64,000 nucleotides of DNA, from positions 79,939-143,938 of the forward strand of contig NZ_MUZR01000008.1 in the NCBI RefSeq assembly GCF_001995255.1. The letters run 5' to 3'. A model generated the notes under the pieces. The model searched no databases and was not told the DNA's origin. It worked only from the letters and a program-made list of their open reading frames with translations. Origin of the DNA: Thioalkalivibrio halophilus (lineage in GTDB: Bacteria; Pseudomonadota; Gammaproteobacteria; Ectothiorhodospirales; Ectothiorhodospiraceae). Made by a program: the position numbers and the translations under genes. Below are positions 1 through 9,123 of the stretch, one piece after another (position 1 is the stretch's first letter; every line of letters begins with the position of its first letter).

Positions 1-2
1 GC

Positions 3-275
3 CTGACGCCGGATGCGGTGCTGGTGCCGCTGGAGGGATCCATCGAGGGCCTCGATGCCGGTGACGACTTCGTCGAGCTGGATGCCGAGGGCCTGCTGCG
101 CCCGCGCGACTGGGTGGAGGAAGAGGTCCTGCTGGCCTGGCCGCTGGTGCCGCGCCACGAGGACTGCAACACCGGTCGGACGGACGAATTCGCCGAGGGC
201 GAGGGACGCGAGAATCCATTTGCGGTGCTGGCCGGGCTGAAGGACGACCTCGCCGGCCGCGGGGACGACTCCTGA
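3..275 (+). CDS. yceD: YceD (DUF177), 3' part only
   Basis: The gene is cut by the window edge, so only about the last 90 residues are visible. They include the stretch LVPRHEDC and an [10 protein letters not shown] ending typical of the YceD family. YceD is encoded just upstream of rpmF in most proteobacteria and is needed for normal 23S rRNA accumulation. The frame is open from the first base to TGA at 273-275. The position 104 bp before rpmF, on the same strand, supports the call. The true start lies outside the window. Confidence 0.85.
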   Translation: MTPDAVLVPLEGSIEGLDAGDDFVELDAEGLLRPRDWVEEEVLLAWPLVPRHEDCNTGRTDEFAEGEGRENPFAVLAGLKDDLAGRGDDS

Positions 276-319
276 CCCGACCGCAGGTACCGGGGCGGGC
301 ATTCGCCGCGGTGAAACGC

Positions 320-325
320 TATACT
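320..325 (+). promoter_or_regulatory. possible -10 box before rpmF
   Basis: TATACT lies 55 bases before the rpmF start, in the only non-coding gap between yceD and rpmF. No convincing -35 hexamer is seen at the right distance, so this is a weak candidate. Expression from the yceD side is equally possible. Confidence 0.3.
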
Positions 326-379
326 GCCGCCCGTTTTACGGGCTATCCGTACCAACTGGCTTCAATCTGGAGATTCATC

Positions 380-577
380 ATGGCCGTTCAGCAACGCCGC
401 AAGACCCGTTCCAAGCGCGACATGCGCCGTTCCCACGACGGGCTCAAGGGCGCGACCCTGTCCACCGATCCGACCACGGGCGAGATCCATCGCCGGCATC
501 ACGTGACGCCGGATGGTTTCTACCGCGGCCGTCAGGTCGTGCAGCAGCCGGTCGAAGTCGACGACGACGAAGACTGA
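380..577 (+). CDS. rpmF: 50S ribosomal protein L32
   Basis: A 65-residue protein starting [17 protein letters not shown], the highly conserved L32 amino terminus. It is a small basic component of the large ribosomal subunit. The four-cysteine zinc knuckle of some L32 proteins is absent, as in other gammaproteobacterial L32. ATG 380 is chosen because it begins exactly at the conserved MAVQ; an upstream in-frame start at 311 would add an unconserved leader. The gene sits between yceD and plsX, the classic order. The C-terminus is acidic (DDDED). Confidence 0.97.
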   Translation: MAVQQRRKTRSKRDMRRSHDGLKGATLSTDPTTGEIHRRHHVTPDGFYRGRQVVQQPVEVDDDED

Positions 578-670
578 ATTGCAGGACATGCGGGGGCCAT
601 GGGGTAACGGGCCTCGTGGCCCCGTTGTTTCCGGGGAGCCCCGGTTCCGGCAGCCACAACGGTACTCGGC

Positions 671-1699
671 ATGAGCAGCAGCTACACCATCGCCCTTGAC
701 GTGATGGGCGGCGATTACGGCGTGCCCGTGGTGCTTCCGGCGGCGCGTCAGGCCCTGAAGGGCAAGGGTGACTTCCGGCTGCAGCTGGTCGGCGATCAGG
801 CGGTGATCGAGCCGGAGCTGGAGGACTGGAACGCTGCGGAGCGTGAGCGGGTGGAGATCGTCCATGCGTCCCAGGTAGTGGGCATGGAGGAACTGCCCGC
901 GGTCGCCCTGCGTACCAAGCGGGACTCCTCCATGCGGGTTGCCATCGACCAGGTGCGCAAGGGCGAGGCCCAGGCCTGCGTGAGCGCCGGCAACACCGGT
1001 GGACTGATGGCCACCGCGCGTTACGTGCTCAAGACCCTGCCCGGGATCGACCGGCCGGCAATCGCCACCGCCCTGCCGTCGATGAACGCCCATACCCACA
1101 TGCTGGATCTGGGCGCCAACGTCGATGTCGAGGCCGAGCACCTGTATCAGTTCGCGGTGATGGGCTCGGTGCTGGCGAAGGCCGTGGACGGTCTGGACAG
1201 CCCGCGGGTCGGTCTGCTGAACATCGGCTCGGAGGCGATCAAGGGCAACGACCGCGTGCGCGAAGCCGGGCGCATGCTCGAGGAATCCTCACTGAACTAC
1301 GTCGGTTTTGTCGAGGGCAATGATGTCTACTGCGGTGACGTCGACGTGGTGGTCTGCGACGGCTTCGTCGGCAACGTCGCGCTCAAGACCAGCGAAGGCG
1401 TGGCGAAAATGATCACCAGCAACATGAAGGCCGAGTTCCGCAGCTCGCTGTACTCGCGTCTGGCCGGGTTGATGGCCCTGCCGGTGCTGCGCCGACTGCG
1501 CCAGCGGTTCGATCACCGGCGCTATAACGGCGCCTCGCTGCTGGGGCTGCAGGGCATCGTCATCAAGAGTCATGGGAGCGCGGATTCGCTGGCCTTCGCC
1601 AATGCCATCCGCATCGCGCGGATCGAGGCCGAGGCCAATATCGCGACCCGCATCGACAAGCAGCTGGAGCGGCTGCTGCGGCAGGAGACGCCGGAGTGA
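671..1699 (+). CDS. plsX: phosphate acyltransferase PlsX
   Basis: A 342-residue protein beginning with the family signature [11 protein letters not shown]. PlsX converts acyl-ACP and phosphate to acyl-phosphate, the donor for PlsY in phosphatidic acid synthesis; it is a peripheral membrane enzyme. The GNTGGLMA and [10 protein letters not shown] motifs of the family are present. Length is normal. The stop overlaps the GTG start of fabH by four bases (GTGA), so the two are translationally coupled. It belongs to the yceD-rpmF-plsX-fabH run. Confidence 0.97.
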   Translation: MSSSYTIALDVMGGDYGVPVVLPAARQALKGKGDFRLQLVGDQAVIEPELEDWNAAERERVEIVHASQVVGMEELPAVALRTKRDSSMRVAIDQVRKGEAQACVSAGNTGGLMATARYVLKTLPGIDRPAIATALPSMNAHTHMLDLGANVDVEAEHLYQFAVMGSVLAKAVDGLDSPRVGLLNIGSEAIKGNDRVREAGRMLEESSLNYVGFVEGNDVYCGDVDVVVCDGFVGNVALKTSEGVAKMITSNMKAEFRSSLYSRLAGLMALPVLRRLRQRFDHRRYNGASLLGLQGIVIKSHGSADSLAFANAIRIARIEAEANIATRIDKQLERLLRQETPE

Positions 1700-2658
1700 A
1701 CCACGCCCGTATTGCCGGAACCGGGAGCTACCTCCCCGAGCGCATCCTCACCAACGAGGAACTGGAATCCATGGTCGAGACCTCCGACGCCTGGATCCGC
1801 GAGCGCACGGGGATCCGCGAGCGGCACATCGCCGCGGAAGAGGAGCTGACCTCGGATCTGGCGCTGCAGGCGTCGCAGCGTGCTCTGGATGCAGCCGGCC
1901 TGAAGGCCTCCGACCTGGACCTGATCCTGGTGGCGACCACGACGCCCGACCAGATCTTCCCCAGCACCGCCTGTATCCTGCAGGCCAAGCTGGGCATCGG
2001 TGGCTGCCCGGCGTTCGATATCCAGGCGGTGTGCAGCGGCTTCGTGTACGCCCTGGCGACCGCCGACCGTTTCATGCGCAATGGTGGGCCACGGCACGTG
2101 CTGGTGGTGGGGGCCGAGACGCTGTCGCGCATCACCGATTACACCGACCGCTCGAACTGCATCCTGTGGGGCGACGGGGCCGGCGCGGTGGTGCTCTCGC
2201 GGTCCACTGATCCCGGCATCATCTCCACCCACCTGCATGCCGACGGCCAGCACCGGTCCCTGCTGGAAGTCCCGGGGGGCATCTCGCAGCCCGGTGACAA
2301 CCCCGATCTGGACTTCATCCGCATGGAGGGTCGGGCGGTGTTCCGCGTGGCGGTCAATACTCTGGACCAGATCGTCGACGAAACCCTGGAGCACAACGGG
2401 ATCGACAAGTCGGAACTGGACTGGCTGGTCCCGCATCAGGCCAACATCCGCATCATCCAGGCCACCGCGAAGAAGCTGAACATGTCCATGGATGATGTGG
2501 TGGTGACCGTGGATCGCCACGGCAACACCTCCGCGGCCTCGGTGCCGCTGGCGCTGGACACGGCGGTACGCGACGGACGCATCAAGCGCGGGGACCTGAT
2601 CCTGACCGAGGCCTTCGGCGGCGGCTTCACCTGGGGCTCGGCCCTGATCCGCATGTAG
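1696..2658 (+). CDS. fabH: beta-ketoacyl-ACP synthase III FabH
   Basis: A 320-residue thiolase-fold enzyme that condenses acetyl-CoA with malonyl-ACP to start fatty acid synthesis. The catalytic triad is visible: Cys113 in AVCSGF, His247 in VPHQAN and Asn277 in HGNTSAAS. It starts at GTG 1696, overlapping the plsX stop. In many relatives fabD follows directly; here it does not, and fabD lies 41 kb away. Confidence 0.97.
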   Translation: MNHARIAGTGSYLPERILTNEELESMVETSDAWIRERTGIRERHIAAEEELTSDLALQASQRALDAAGLKASDLDLILVATTTPDQIFPSTACILQAKLGIGGCPAFDIQAVCSGFVYALATADRFMRNGGPRHVLVVGAETLSRITDYTDRSNCILWGDGAGAVVLSRSTDPGIISTHLHADGQHRSLLEVPGGISQPGDNPDLDFIRMEGRAVFRVAVNTLDQIVDETLEHNGIDKSELDWLVPHQANIRIIQATAKKLNMSMDDVVVTVDRHGNTSAASVPLALDTAVRDGRIKRGDLILTEAFGGGFTWGSALIRM

Positions 2659-2671
2659 GGGAAACACCGAC

Positions 2672-3148
2672 ATGGGACGCGAAATCGAACGCAAGTTCCT
2701 GCTGGCAGGGGACGGCTGGCGCGAGCAGGCGCACCGGTCCTGTTACATGCGCCAGGGCTACCTGTGCGGCAACGAGCGGGCCTCCATCCGGGTGCGGGTG
2801 GAGTCGGGGGCCGCCAACCTCAACATCAAGAGCGCGACCCTGGGCGTGGAGCGCGACGAATACCAGTACCCGGTTCCGGAAGCTGAAGCACACGCAATGC
2901 TGGATACCCTTGCCGGAGCGCAGGTGGAGAAGACCCGGCACTGGGTCGATCACCACGGCTGGGTGTTCGAGGTGGACGAATTCCACGGGGCGAATGCGGG
3001 GCTGATCGTCGCCGAGCTGGAACTCGACGATGCGGACGCCGAATTTCCGCGTCCGGAATGGCTCGGCGACGAGGTCTCGCACGATCCGCGCTATTACAAT
3101 ACCGAACTGGCGCGCCACCCCTACAGCGAGTGGGAGCGGGGTGAGTGA
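2672..3148 (+). CDS. CYTH domain protein (triphosphate-tunnel enzyme)
   Basis: A 158-residue single-domain CYTH protein. The diagnostic ExExK signature is at residues 4-8 (EIERK), followed by the alternating charged strands of the triphosphate tunnel. Single-domain CYTH proteins of this length are usually inorganic triphosphatases, some annotated as class IV adenylate cyclases; substrate cannot be told from sequence alone. It starts 13 bp after fabH and overlaps the next gene by 8 bases, so it is probably co-transcribed. Confidence 0.88.
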   Translation: MGREIERKFLLAGDGWREQAHRSCYMRQGYLCGNERASIRVRVESGAANLNIKSATLGVERDEYQYPVPEAEAHAMLDTLAGAQVEKTRHWVDHHGWVFEVDEFHGANAGLIVAELELDDADAEFPRPEWLGDEVSHDPRYYNTELARHPYSEWERGE

Positions 3149-3806
3149 CCCGGCGGAGGGGACGCCGCCTCCGGAACCGTCCGGAGGGTTTGCCCCCGAC
3201 TGTCGGCGCTGTTCCCGCCTGGTGCAGTTCCTCGACGAGGTACGTGCGGAGCACCCCCGCTACCATGCGGCTCCGGTGCCGTCGTTCGGACCGGTCGATG
3301 CACGGCTGCTGATCGTTGGTCTCGCCCCCGGAATGCACGGGGCCAACGCGACGGGGCGGCCGTTCACCGGCGATTATGCCGGCATCCTGCTGTACGCCAC
3401 CCTGCACGAATACGGATTCGCCAGCGCGCCCGAGAGCGAACGGGCGGATGATGGTCTGGCGCTGCACGACTGCCGTATCACCAATGCGGTGAAGTGTCTG
3501 CCGCCGCAGAACCGGCCGACCACCGCCGAGATCCGCGAATGCAACGGCTACCTTGCGGCGGAGATCGCCGGGGTCCGTCCGCGCGTGATCCTGGCGCTGG
3601 GCAAGGTCGCCCACGACGCGGCCCTGCGCACGCGCGGGCTGGCACTCGCCCGACACCCGTTTGCCCACGCCGCGGAGCACCGGCTGGATGACGACACCGT
3701 GCTGGTGGACTCCTATCACTGCTCGCGCTACAACACCCAGACCGGGCGCCTGACCCCGGCGATGTTCCGGAGGCTGTTCGCCCGCATCCGTGAACAGGTA
3801 TCCTGA
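3141..3806 (+). CDS. uracil-DNA glycosylase family 5 (UDGb type)
   Basis: A 221-residue protein with motif A GLAPGMHGANATGRPFTGD-type (GLAPG at residues 60-64). Family 5 enzymes have this motif without the usual polar catalytic Asp/Asn and excise uracil and hypoxanthine from DNA. Four cysteines (21, 24, 119, 134) fit the [4Fe-4S] cluster of families 4 and 5. GTG 3141 is chosen because it precedes the conserved Cys pair closely and overlaps the CYTH stop by 8 bases. It is followed by uvrC, so two repair genes are adjacent. Confidence 0.85.
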   Translation: MSDPAEGTPPPEPSGGFAPDCRRCSRLVQFLDEVRAEHPRYHAAPVPSFGPVDARLLIVGLAPGMHGANATGRPFTGDYAGILLYATLHEYGFASAPESERADDGLALHDCRITNAVKCLPPQNRPTTAEIRECNGYLAAEIAGVRPRVILALGKVAHDAALRTRGLALARHPFAHAAEHRLDDDTVLVDSYHCSRYNTQTGRLTPAMFRRLFARIREQVS

Positions 3807-3813
3807 AAGCGCC

Positions 3814-5640
3814 ATGAGCGCGCCAGAGACCGGATTCGACCCCGAACCCTTCCTCGAGAACCTGACCCGTTCGCCCGGCGTGTACCAGATGCTGGACGTG
3901 GACGGGAAGGTGCTCTATGTGGGCAAGGCCCGCAACCTCCGCAGCCGCGTCACCAGCTATTTCCGCGGCGGGGATGACCGCGGTCCGCGCATCCGTTCGA
4001 TGGTGCGGCAGATCGCGGACATCCGCATCGCGGTCACGCACACCGAATCCGAGGCGCTGCTGCTGGAGGCCAATCTCATCAAGCAGCACCGGCCGCGCTA
4101 CAACGTGCTGCTGCGCGATGACAAGAGCTACCCCTATATCTTTGTTTCCGAACACGAATATCCGCGTCTGGGGTTTCATCGCGGGGCGAAGAAAAAGGGG
4201 GTCCGCTATTTCGGGCCCTATCCGTCGGCCGGGGCGGTGCGCGAAAGCCTTGCACTGCTGCAGAAGCTGTTTCAGGTGCGCCAGTGCGAGGACAGCGTGT
4301 TCGCGCATCGCAGTCGGCCGTGTCTGCAGTACCAGATCGGTCGCTGTACCGCCCCCTGCGTGGACTATATTTCACCGGAGGAGTACGCCCGCGACGTCGA
4401 GGCCAGCGTGCGTTTCCTGGAGGGTGACAGCGAGGCGGTGATCGGTGATCTGATGGAACGCATGGAGTCCGCCTCGGCCGCACTCGAGTTCGAGAAGGCG
4501 GCGCGCCTGCGCGATCAGATCGGCCGGCTGCGCGAGATCTCGCAGCAGCAGTTTGTAGCCGGCGGCGAGGGCAATGCCGATGTGATCGCCCTGGCGCAGT
4601 CGGGCGGGAGTTTTGCGGTGGAGGTGTTCTTCGTTCGCAATGGCCAGAATCTGGGCAACAGTGAACTGTTCCCGGACGTCCCCGAGGCGGCGGGCCACGA
4701 CGAGATCATGGCTGCGGTCCTCGCCCAGTACTACGCCGAACGTGAGCCACCGCCGCAGGTGCTGCTGTCGCACGCGCCGGAAGGGGCCGAGGCCCTGGAG
4801 ACCCTGCTGGGCGAACGCCGCGGGGCACGCGTGCGGCTGGCTTGGTCGCTACGAGGCGGACGCGCCCGCTGGGTCGACATGGCGCAGCGCAACGCCGAGC
4901 AGGCCCTGAAGACCCGGCTGGCCAGTCAGGCCGGGCAGACCGCACGCCTGGATGCGCTCACCGCGGAGCTGGAACTTGAGGCACCGCCGCAGCGCATGGA
5001 ATGTTTCGACATCTCGCACACCCGCGGCGAGGGCACCGTGGCGTCCTGCGTGGTGTTCGGGCCGGAGGGGCCGATCAAATCCGATTACCGGCGCTTCAAC
5101 ATCGAAGGGATCGAGCCGGGCGATGACTATGCCGCGATGCACCAGGCGCTGAGCCGTCGCTTCGCGCGGCTGAAAAAGGGCGAGGGCCGGGAACCGGACA
5201 TCCTGTTCATCGACGGCGGCAAGGGACAGGTGACCCAGGCGCTGAACGTGCTGGCCGATCTGGGGCTGGATCACATCCGGGTGGTCGGGGTGGCCAAGGG
5301 CGAAGAGCGCCGGCCCGGCATGGAAACCCTGGTGTTGAGCGGGGTGGAGGCGCCTTCTATACTGCCGCCCCATTCGAGTGCACTGCACCTGATTCAGCAG
5401 ATCCGTGACGAGGCCCATCGTTTCGCGATCAGCGGTCATCGGGCGCGGCGGGCGAAGGCGCGCAAGGAGTCCACCCTGGAGTCGGTCCGCGGGCTGGGGC
5501 CCAAGCGTCGCACTGCATTGCTCAAGCACTTTGGCGGGCTGCGCGGGGTCTCCCGCGCGGGGGTCGACGAGCTGGCCAAGGTGCCCGGCATCAATCGTCG
5601 CCTGGCGCAGGCGATCTACGACCAGTTCCACGAGGCCTGA
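3814..5640 (+). CDS. uvrC: excinuclease ABC subunit C
   Basis: A 608-residue UvrC. The N-terminal GIY-YIG nuclease domain (SPGVYQM...VLYVGKA, about residues 18-45) makes the 3' incision. A UVR motif, an RNase H-like 5' nuclease domain and C-terminal helix-hairpin-helix repeats (VRGLGPKRR, VPGINRRLAQ) follow. ATG 3814 is preferred to an in-frame ATG at 3790, which lies inside the preceding gene. Its partner uvrB is at the other end of the window. The order uvrC-pgsA-tRNA is conserved in gammaproteobacteria. Confidence 0.97.
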   Translation: MSAPETGFDPEPFLENLTRSPGVYQMLDVDGKVLYVGKARNLRSRVTSYFRGGDDRGPRIRSMVRQIADIRIAVTHTESEALLLEANLIKQHRPRYNVLLRDDKSYPYIFVSEHEYPRLGFHRGAKKKGVRYFGPYPSAGAVRESLALLQKLFQVRQCEDSVFAHRSRPCLQYQIGRCTAPCVDYISPEEYARDVEASVRFLEGDSEAVIGDLMERMESASAALEFEKAARLRDQIGRLREISQQQFVAGGEGNADVIALAQSGGSFAVEVFFVRNGQNLGNSELFPDVPEAAGHDEIMAAVLAQYYAEREPPPQVLLSHAPEGAEALETLLGERRGARVRLAWSLRGGRARWVDMAQRNAEQALKTRLASQAGQTARLDALTAELELEAPPQRMECFDISHTRGEGTVASCVVFGPEGPIKSDYRRFNIEGIEPGDDYAAMHQALSRRFARLKKGEGREPDILFIDGGKGQVTQALNVLADLGLDHIRVVGVAKGEERRPGMETLVLSGVEAPSILPPHSSALHLIQQIRDEAHRFAISGHRARRAKARKESTLESVRGLGPKRRTALLKHFGGLRGVSRAGVDELAKVPGINRRLAQAIYDQFHEA

Positions 5641-5646
5641 TCCGAC

Positions 5647-6198
5647 ATGTTTCCACGACTCCCCACCTGGCTGACCTGGTCGCGCATCGTGATGATCCCG
5701 CTGATGATCGGGGCCTTCTATGCGTTGCCGATGCCGGTGGCGGGGATCGTGGCGGCCATCATCTTTGCGCTGGCCGCGGTGACCGACTGGCTGGACGGTT
5801 ATCTGGCCCGGCGCTGGTCGGTGACCAGCCGCTTCGGTGCCTTTCTCGACCCGGTGGCGGACAAGCTGATCGTCGCCGCCGCGCTGGTGCTGGTGGTGGA
5901 CCACAACCCCGGCCTGGGGCTGGCGCTGGCCGCGATCGTGATCATCGGCCGCGAGATCGCGATCTCGGCGCTGCGTGAATGGATGGCCGAGGTCGGAACG
6001 AGCGCGAAGGTGGCCGTGTCCTGGATCGGCAAGTTCAAGACCAGCGCCCAGATGGTGGCCATCTTCCTGCTGCTGTGGGCCGAGCCGGTGGCGGGGTTGT
6101 CGCTGTTCCTGATCGGGGAATGGCTGCTGTACCTGGCGGCGGTGCTGACGCTGGTGTCCATGGTGCAGTACATGCTGGCCGCGGCCCGGGACGCCTGA
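5647..6198 (+). CDS. pgsA: CDP-diacylglycerol-glycerol-3-phosphate phosphatidyltransferase
   Basis: A 183-residue multispanning membrane enzyme that makes phosphatidylglycerol phosphate from CDP-diacylglycerol and glycerol-3-phosphate. The CDP-alcohol phosphotransferase signature DG-x2-AR-x8-G-x3-D-x3-D starts at Asp50 (DGYLAR ... FLDPVAD). Several hydrophobic segments flank it. It begins 6 bp after the uvrC stop, in the same unit, and is followed by tRNA genes, as in E. coli and Pseudomonas. Confidence 0.97.
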   Translation: MFPRLPTWLTWSRIVMIPLMIGAFYALPMPVAGIVAAIIFALAAVTDWLDGYLARRWSVTSRFGAFLDPVADKLIVAAALVLVVDHNPGLGLALAAIVIIGREIAISALREWMAEVGTSAKVAVSWIGKFKTSAQMVAIFLLLWAEPVAGLSLFLIGEWLLYLAAVLTLVSMVQYMLAAARDA

Positions 6199-6219
6199 AC
6201 GAATTTTTTGTATCCGGTG

Positions 6220-6247
6220 TTGACGACGCCGGCGCTGTCTGTAGAAT
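6220..6247 (+). promoter_or_regulatory. sigma-70 promoter for the tRNA-Gly/tRNA-Cys pair
   Basis: TTGACG at 6220-6225 and TAGAAT at 6242-6247 with a 16-bp spacer, ending 16 bases before the tRNA-Gly 5' end. The spacing and hexamers fit a strong housekeeping promoter. Confidence 0.75.
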
Positions 6248-6263
6248 ACGCATCTGTCGACGG

Positions 6264-6339
6264 GCGGGAATAGCTCAGCTGGTAGAGCACAACCTTGCCA
6301 AGGTTGGGGTCGCGAGTTCGAATCTCGTTTCCCGCTCCA
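6264..6339 (+). tRNA. tRNA-Gly (anticodon GCC)
   Basis: A full cloverleaf: acceptor GCGGGAA pairs with TTCCCGC, the anticodon stem CAACC/GGTTG presents GCC, the T-loop GTTCGAATC is normal, and TCCA is encoded at the 3' end. It corresponds in position to glyW of E. coli. Confidence 0.97.
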
Positions 6340-6351
6340 AACGATTTCCCG

Positions 6352-6378
6352 AAGCCCCGGCACCGCCGGGGCTTTCTG
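6352..6378 (+). terminator. hairpin between tRNA-Gly and tRNA-Cys
   Basis: A 9-bp perfect stem AAGCCCCGG / CCGGGGCTT with a CACCG loop, followed by TCTGTTT. It may be a weak terminator or an RNase processing structure between the two tRNAs. Confidence 0.5.
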
Positions 6379-6417
6379 TTTCGGCGGCATCCATGACCGT
6401 CGAACAAGCCTTGCCCC

Positions 6418-6491
6418 GGCTGGGTGGCAGAGTGGTGATGCAGCGGACTGCAAATCCGCGTACCTCGGTTCGATTCCGGGCCCAGCCTCCA
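6418..6491 (+). tRNA. tRNA-Cys (anticodon GCA)
   Basis: Acceptor GGCTGGG pairs with CCCAGCC; the anticodon stem CGGA/TCCG displays GCA; TCCA is encoded at the 3' end. It is 78 bp after tRNA-Gly, matching the glyW-cysT order of E. coli. Confidence 0.96.
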
Positions 6492-6503
6492 TCTTCGATT
6501 GCA

Positions 6504-6534
6504 GGCCCGCCGGCTTTATGCCGGCGGGCCTTTT
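6504..6534 (+). terminator. rho-independent terminator after tRNA-Cys
   Basis: An 11-bp perfect stem GGCCCGCCGGC / GCCGGCGGGCC with loop TTTAT, followed by TTTT. It ends the tRNA transcript before the inserted motility block. Confidence 0.85.
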
Positions 6535-6579
6535 CGTTTGCGGGGTGCCTGCCGGGTCTTCGCAGCTCCCTTCGGCCAT

Positions 6580-6606
6580 TCAAGGTTGGGGCCGAACGGC
6601 CGAAAA
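6580..6606 (+). promoter_or_regulatory. sigma-28 (FliA) type promoter for the chemoreceptor
   Basis: TCAAGGTT, exactly 11 bases, then GCCGAAAA, against the flagellar consensus TAAAGTTT-N11-GCCGATAA: 13 of 16 positions match. It lies 60 bp before a methyl-accepting chemotaxis gene, the expected target of FliA. Confidence 0.6.
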
Positions 6607-6665
6607 ACCGGATGGAGGCGCCGGTGAGTCCGGGCGCCCGCAATCCATGACCTCGGGGTAACCGC

Positions 6666-8285
6666 ATGCTGCGTCGCCTGTACGATCTTCCCATCTGGCT
6701 GAGGCTGCTCGGCGTCATCTGGCTGATCCTGGTCTTCGTCTGGTCCGGCATGATCGGATGGGCGGTGCTGGAGCAGCGTGACACCGCACAGGAGCAGGCC
6801 GGGCATTTTGCCGGCAGCCTGCACGAGATGACCTGGGCCGGACTGACGACCCTGATGATCACCGGCACCATGGACCAGCGTCACGAGTTCATGGAACAGA
6901 TCCAGGAAATGGGCAATGTGCGGGATCTCCGTGCCGTGCGCGGCGACGGCGTGATCGAACAGTGGGGTGAGGGGACGGAAGAAAGCGCCCCCCGTGATGA
7001 AATCGAGCGCGAGGTCCTCGCCGGGGGCGAATCGTTCGTCAGCGTGGACCGCGAGACGGACGAGCTCCGCGTGGTCATGCCGATCCGCAATGAGCGCGAC
7101 TACCTGGGGCGCAACTGCATGACCTGTCACGGGGTCGCGGAGGAAGGCGAGGTTCTCGGGGCCACGTCCATGCGTCTCGACATGACCGAGGTGCACGAGG
7201 GAGCGACGAATTTCGGGATCCAGCTGTTCGGCTTCGCGATCCTGGTCAGCCTGCCGCTGCTGGGTGCGATCTTTCTGTTCATCCGCCGTTTCGTTACGCG
7301 CCCCCTCGCCGAGATGACGGAAGGGCTGCGTGACATCGCCGGGGGCGGGGGCGATCTGACCCGGCGGCTGGACGTGCACGGCGATGACGAGGTCGGGCGT
7401 GCGGCCCGGGCGTTCAACGACGTGATGGAACAGTTCCGCTCCCTGATCGGTGCGGTGGTCGGTTCCAGCGGGCAGCTGACTTCGGCCGCGGAAGAGGTCT
7501 CGAACGTGTCCGATCGCACGCGCGAAGGCGGGGATCGTCAGCGTCGGGAGATCGAGCAGGTGGCGACCTCGATGAACGAGATGACCGCCACGGCCCAGGA
7601 TGTGGCCCGTAACTCGCAATCGGCGACCGAGGCGGCACACCGCTCTCTGGAATCTTCGCGCAGTGGCCAGGAGGTGGTGCAGCGGACCGTAACCGGGATC
7701 GAGCAGCTGGCCTCGGAAGTGCATCGTGCCGCGGAGGCAATCCAGCGGGTCGAGCAGGACTCGGAGAGCATCGGCAAGGTCCTGCAGGTGATCCAGGAGA
7801 TTGCCGAACAGACCAATCTGCTGGCGCTGAACGCCGCGATCGAGGCCGCACGTGCCGGAGAGGCGGGACGTGGCTTCGCGGTGGTGGCCGACGAAGTACG
7901 GGCCCTCGCGTCGCGTACGCATGAATCCACCGAGGAGATCCGGCGCACGGTCGAGACCCTGCAGGGGGGCACGCGCAACGCGGTGGAGGTGATGCAGGCC
8001 GGCGAGGAGCGGGCGCGCGCGACCGTGGATCAGGCCGGCGAGGCCGGTTCGGCGCTGGATGATATCCGCGAGGCGGTGCAGTCGATCACCGAGATGATTG
8101 ACCAGATCGCCAGCGCGGCCGAGGAGCAGAGCCAGGTCGCGGAGACCATCAACCGCAATGTGGCGACGGTGACCGAAGAGGCCGAGCAGAACGCCGAGGG
8201 GGCGAGCCAGGCCAGTGATTCGGCAGCGGAACTGATGCGCCTGGCGCGCGAACTGCAGGAGATGACCCAGCGCTTCCGCGTGTAA
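6666..8285 (+). CDS. methyl-accepting chemotaxis protein with a haem c motif
   Basis: A 539-residue chemoreceptor. TM1 is about residues 12-36, a periplasmic sensor follows to about 178, TM2 is about 179-201, then a HAMP domain and a long cytoplasmic coiled-coil. The highly conserved signalling tip ([19 protein letters not shown]) is near residues 379-397. The periplasmic part carries CMTCH at 151-155, a covalent haem c site, so it probably senses redox state, oxygen or a gas ligand; this resembles other haem-bearing MCPs known in Desulfovibrio and Geobacter. A FliA-type promoter precedes it. There is no C-terminal CheR pentapeptide. Confidence 0.92.
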   Translation: MLRRLYDLPIWLRLLGVIWLILVFVWSGMIGWAVLEQRDTAQEQAGHFAGSLHEMTWAGLTTLMITGTMDQRHEFMEQIQEMGNVRDLRAVRGDGVIEQWGEGTEESAPRDEIEREVLAGGESFVSVDRETDELRVVMPIRNERDYLGRNCMTCHGVAEEGEVLGATSMRLDMTEVHEGATNFGIQLFGFAILVSLPLLGAIFLFIRRFVTRPLAEMTEGLRDIAGGGGDLTRRLDVHGDDEVGRAARAFNDVMEQFRSLIGAVVGSSGQLTSAAEEVSNVSDRTREGGDRQRREIEQVATSMNEMTATAQDVARNSQSATEAAHRSLESSRSGQEVVQRTVTGIEQLASEVHRAAEAIQRVEQDSESIGKVLQVIQEIAEQTNLLALNAAIEAARAGEAGRGFAVVADEVRALASRTHESTEEIRRTVETLQGGTRNAVEVMQAGEERARATVDQAGEAGSALDDIREAVQSITEMIDQIASAAEEQSQVAETINRNVATVTEEAEQNAEGASQASDSAAELMRLARELQEMTQRFRV

Positions 8286-8350
8286 GGGTGGCCGTCCGCC
8301 GGAATGGTGCAGGTGGGGGTCGCGGCAGGTCCGGTCGGTCGAGACCGTGC

Positions 8351-8379
8351 GCTGCCCGCCGGGCCGGTCGGCGGGCAGC
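8351..8379. terminator. hairpin between convergent genes
   Basis: A perfect 10-bp stem GCTGCCCGCC / GGCGGGCAGC with a 9-base loop sits between the chemoreceptor and a gene on the opposite strand. No T-run follows on either side, so termination is only probable. Confidence 0.4.
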
Positions 8380-8386
8380 CGCGGTG

Positions 8387-8911
8387 TCAGACCTGAATGT
8401 CGAGGGTGGAGCCCGCGGTGTTGATGCCACGGTTGTCCATGGTGCCGTCGGGCATCAGGGTAGCGGCCAGATTGTCTTCGGCCACCTGCTCCTCTTCGCG
8501 GGCGGCCAGCTGGACGGATCGGTCGTCACCGTTGTTGCCGGCCCCGTCGACGCTGCTCGCCTCGTCGGTGGCGCTGACGGCGTTACCGCCCTCGGGCCCG
8601 TTGATGGCACCGGCGGCCGTGGCCCCGCCCGTGGCGTTTGCTTCCTGGGTGCCGCTGGCCTGCTCGATGCCGCGCGCGGCCGAGGGGGTGTCGGCCGCCT
8701 GGGGCGACGGGGCGGTGGCGCCCTGGCTGGCGCCGACGGACGTGGCCTGACCCGGCTGGGCCGGTTGTGCTCCGGAGCTGGCCTGCGGGGCCTGGGCCGA
8801 TCCGGGCTGCTGAGCCCCCTCGGCACGATTCTGGGCCGGATTCTGGTTGGCGTTCATGGCGGCGGTCTGGCTGGCCATGGCGGCCGGATTGGGTCCGATC
8901 CCGTTGATCAT
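8387..8911 (-). CDS. low-complexity protein of unknown function
   Basis: A 174-residue protein rich in Ala, Gln, Gly, Ser, Asn and Thr, without signal peptide, membrane segment or cysteine. The middle (about 25-130) is low complexity; the last 40 residues are more ordered and charged, ending in a hydrophobic-acidic tail GSTLDIQV. ATG 8911 is chosen because AGGAG lies 7 bases before it; the longer frame upstream has no support. It sits between a chemoreceptor and motAB. A role in motility is a guess from position only. Confidence 0.6.
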   Translation of the reverse strand: MINGIGPNPAAMASQTAAMNANQNPAQNRAEGAQQPGSAQAPQASSGAQPAQPGQATSVGASQGATAPSPQAADTPSAARGIEQASGTQEANATGGATAAGAINGPEGGNAVSATDEASSVDGAGNNGDDRSVQLAAREEEQVAEDNLAATLMPDGTMDNRGINTAGSTLDIQV

Positions 8912-9123
8912 GGGTCGCTCCTGTTCAGGTTCGCTGTCGGCAGGGCCACGCAGGGGGTATGCCCGGAAAGGTGCGGGAGAGACGCACGAAACCAGCTTGC
9001 AAGCCCCCCGAGGCCTTTCCGGATACAAGTATAGTACAGGGAACGGGTTCCATGCCGGCAAGTTGGTGCCTGTCCGGCGGCATGGATCCGCCCGCGCGGC
9101 CTGCTCGGGTAGAATCCCCGCCC

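Noticed and set aside
1570..2694. Long minus-strand reading frame opposite fabH (374 codons)
   Set aside because: It is the complement of a high-GC gene with proven active-site motifs and has no recognisable family; similar shadow frames lie opposite uvrC, pgsA, fumC, acnA and uvrB.
8912..9123. Sigma-28 promoter for the low-complexity gene
   Set aside because: GCCGACAG is present on the minus strand, but nothing like the -35 element lies 11 bases before it.
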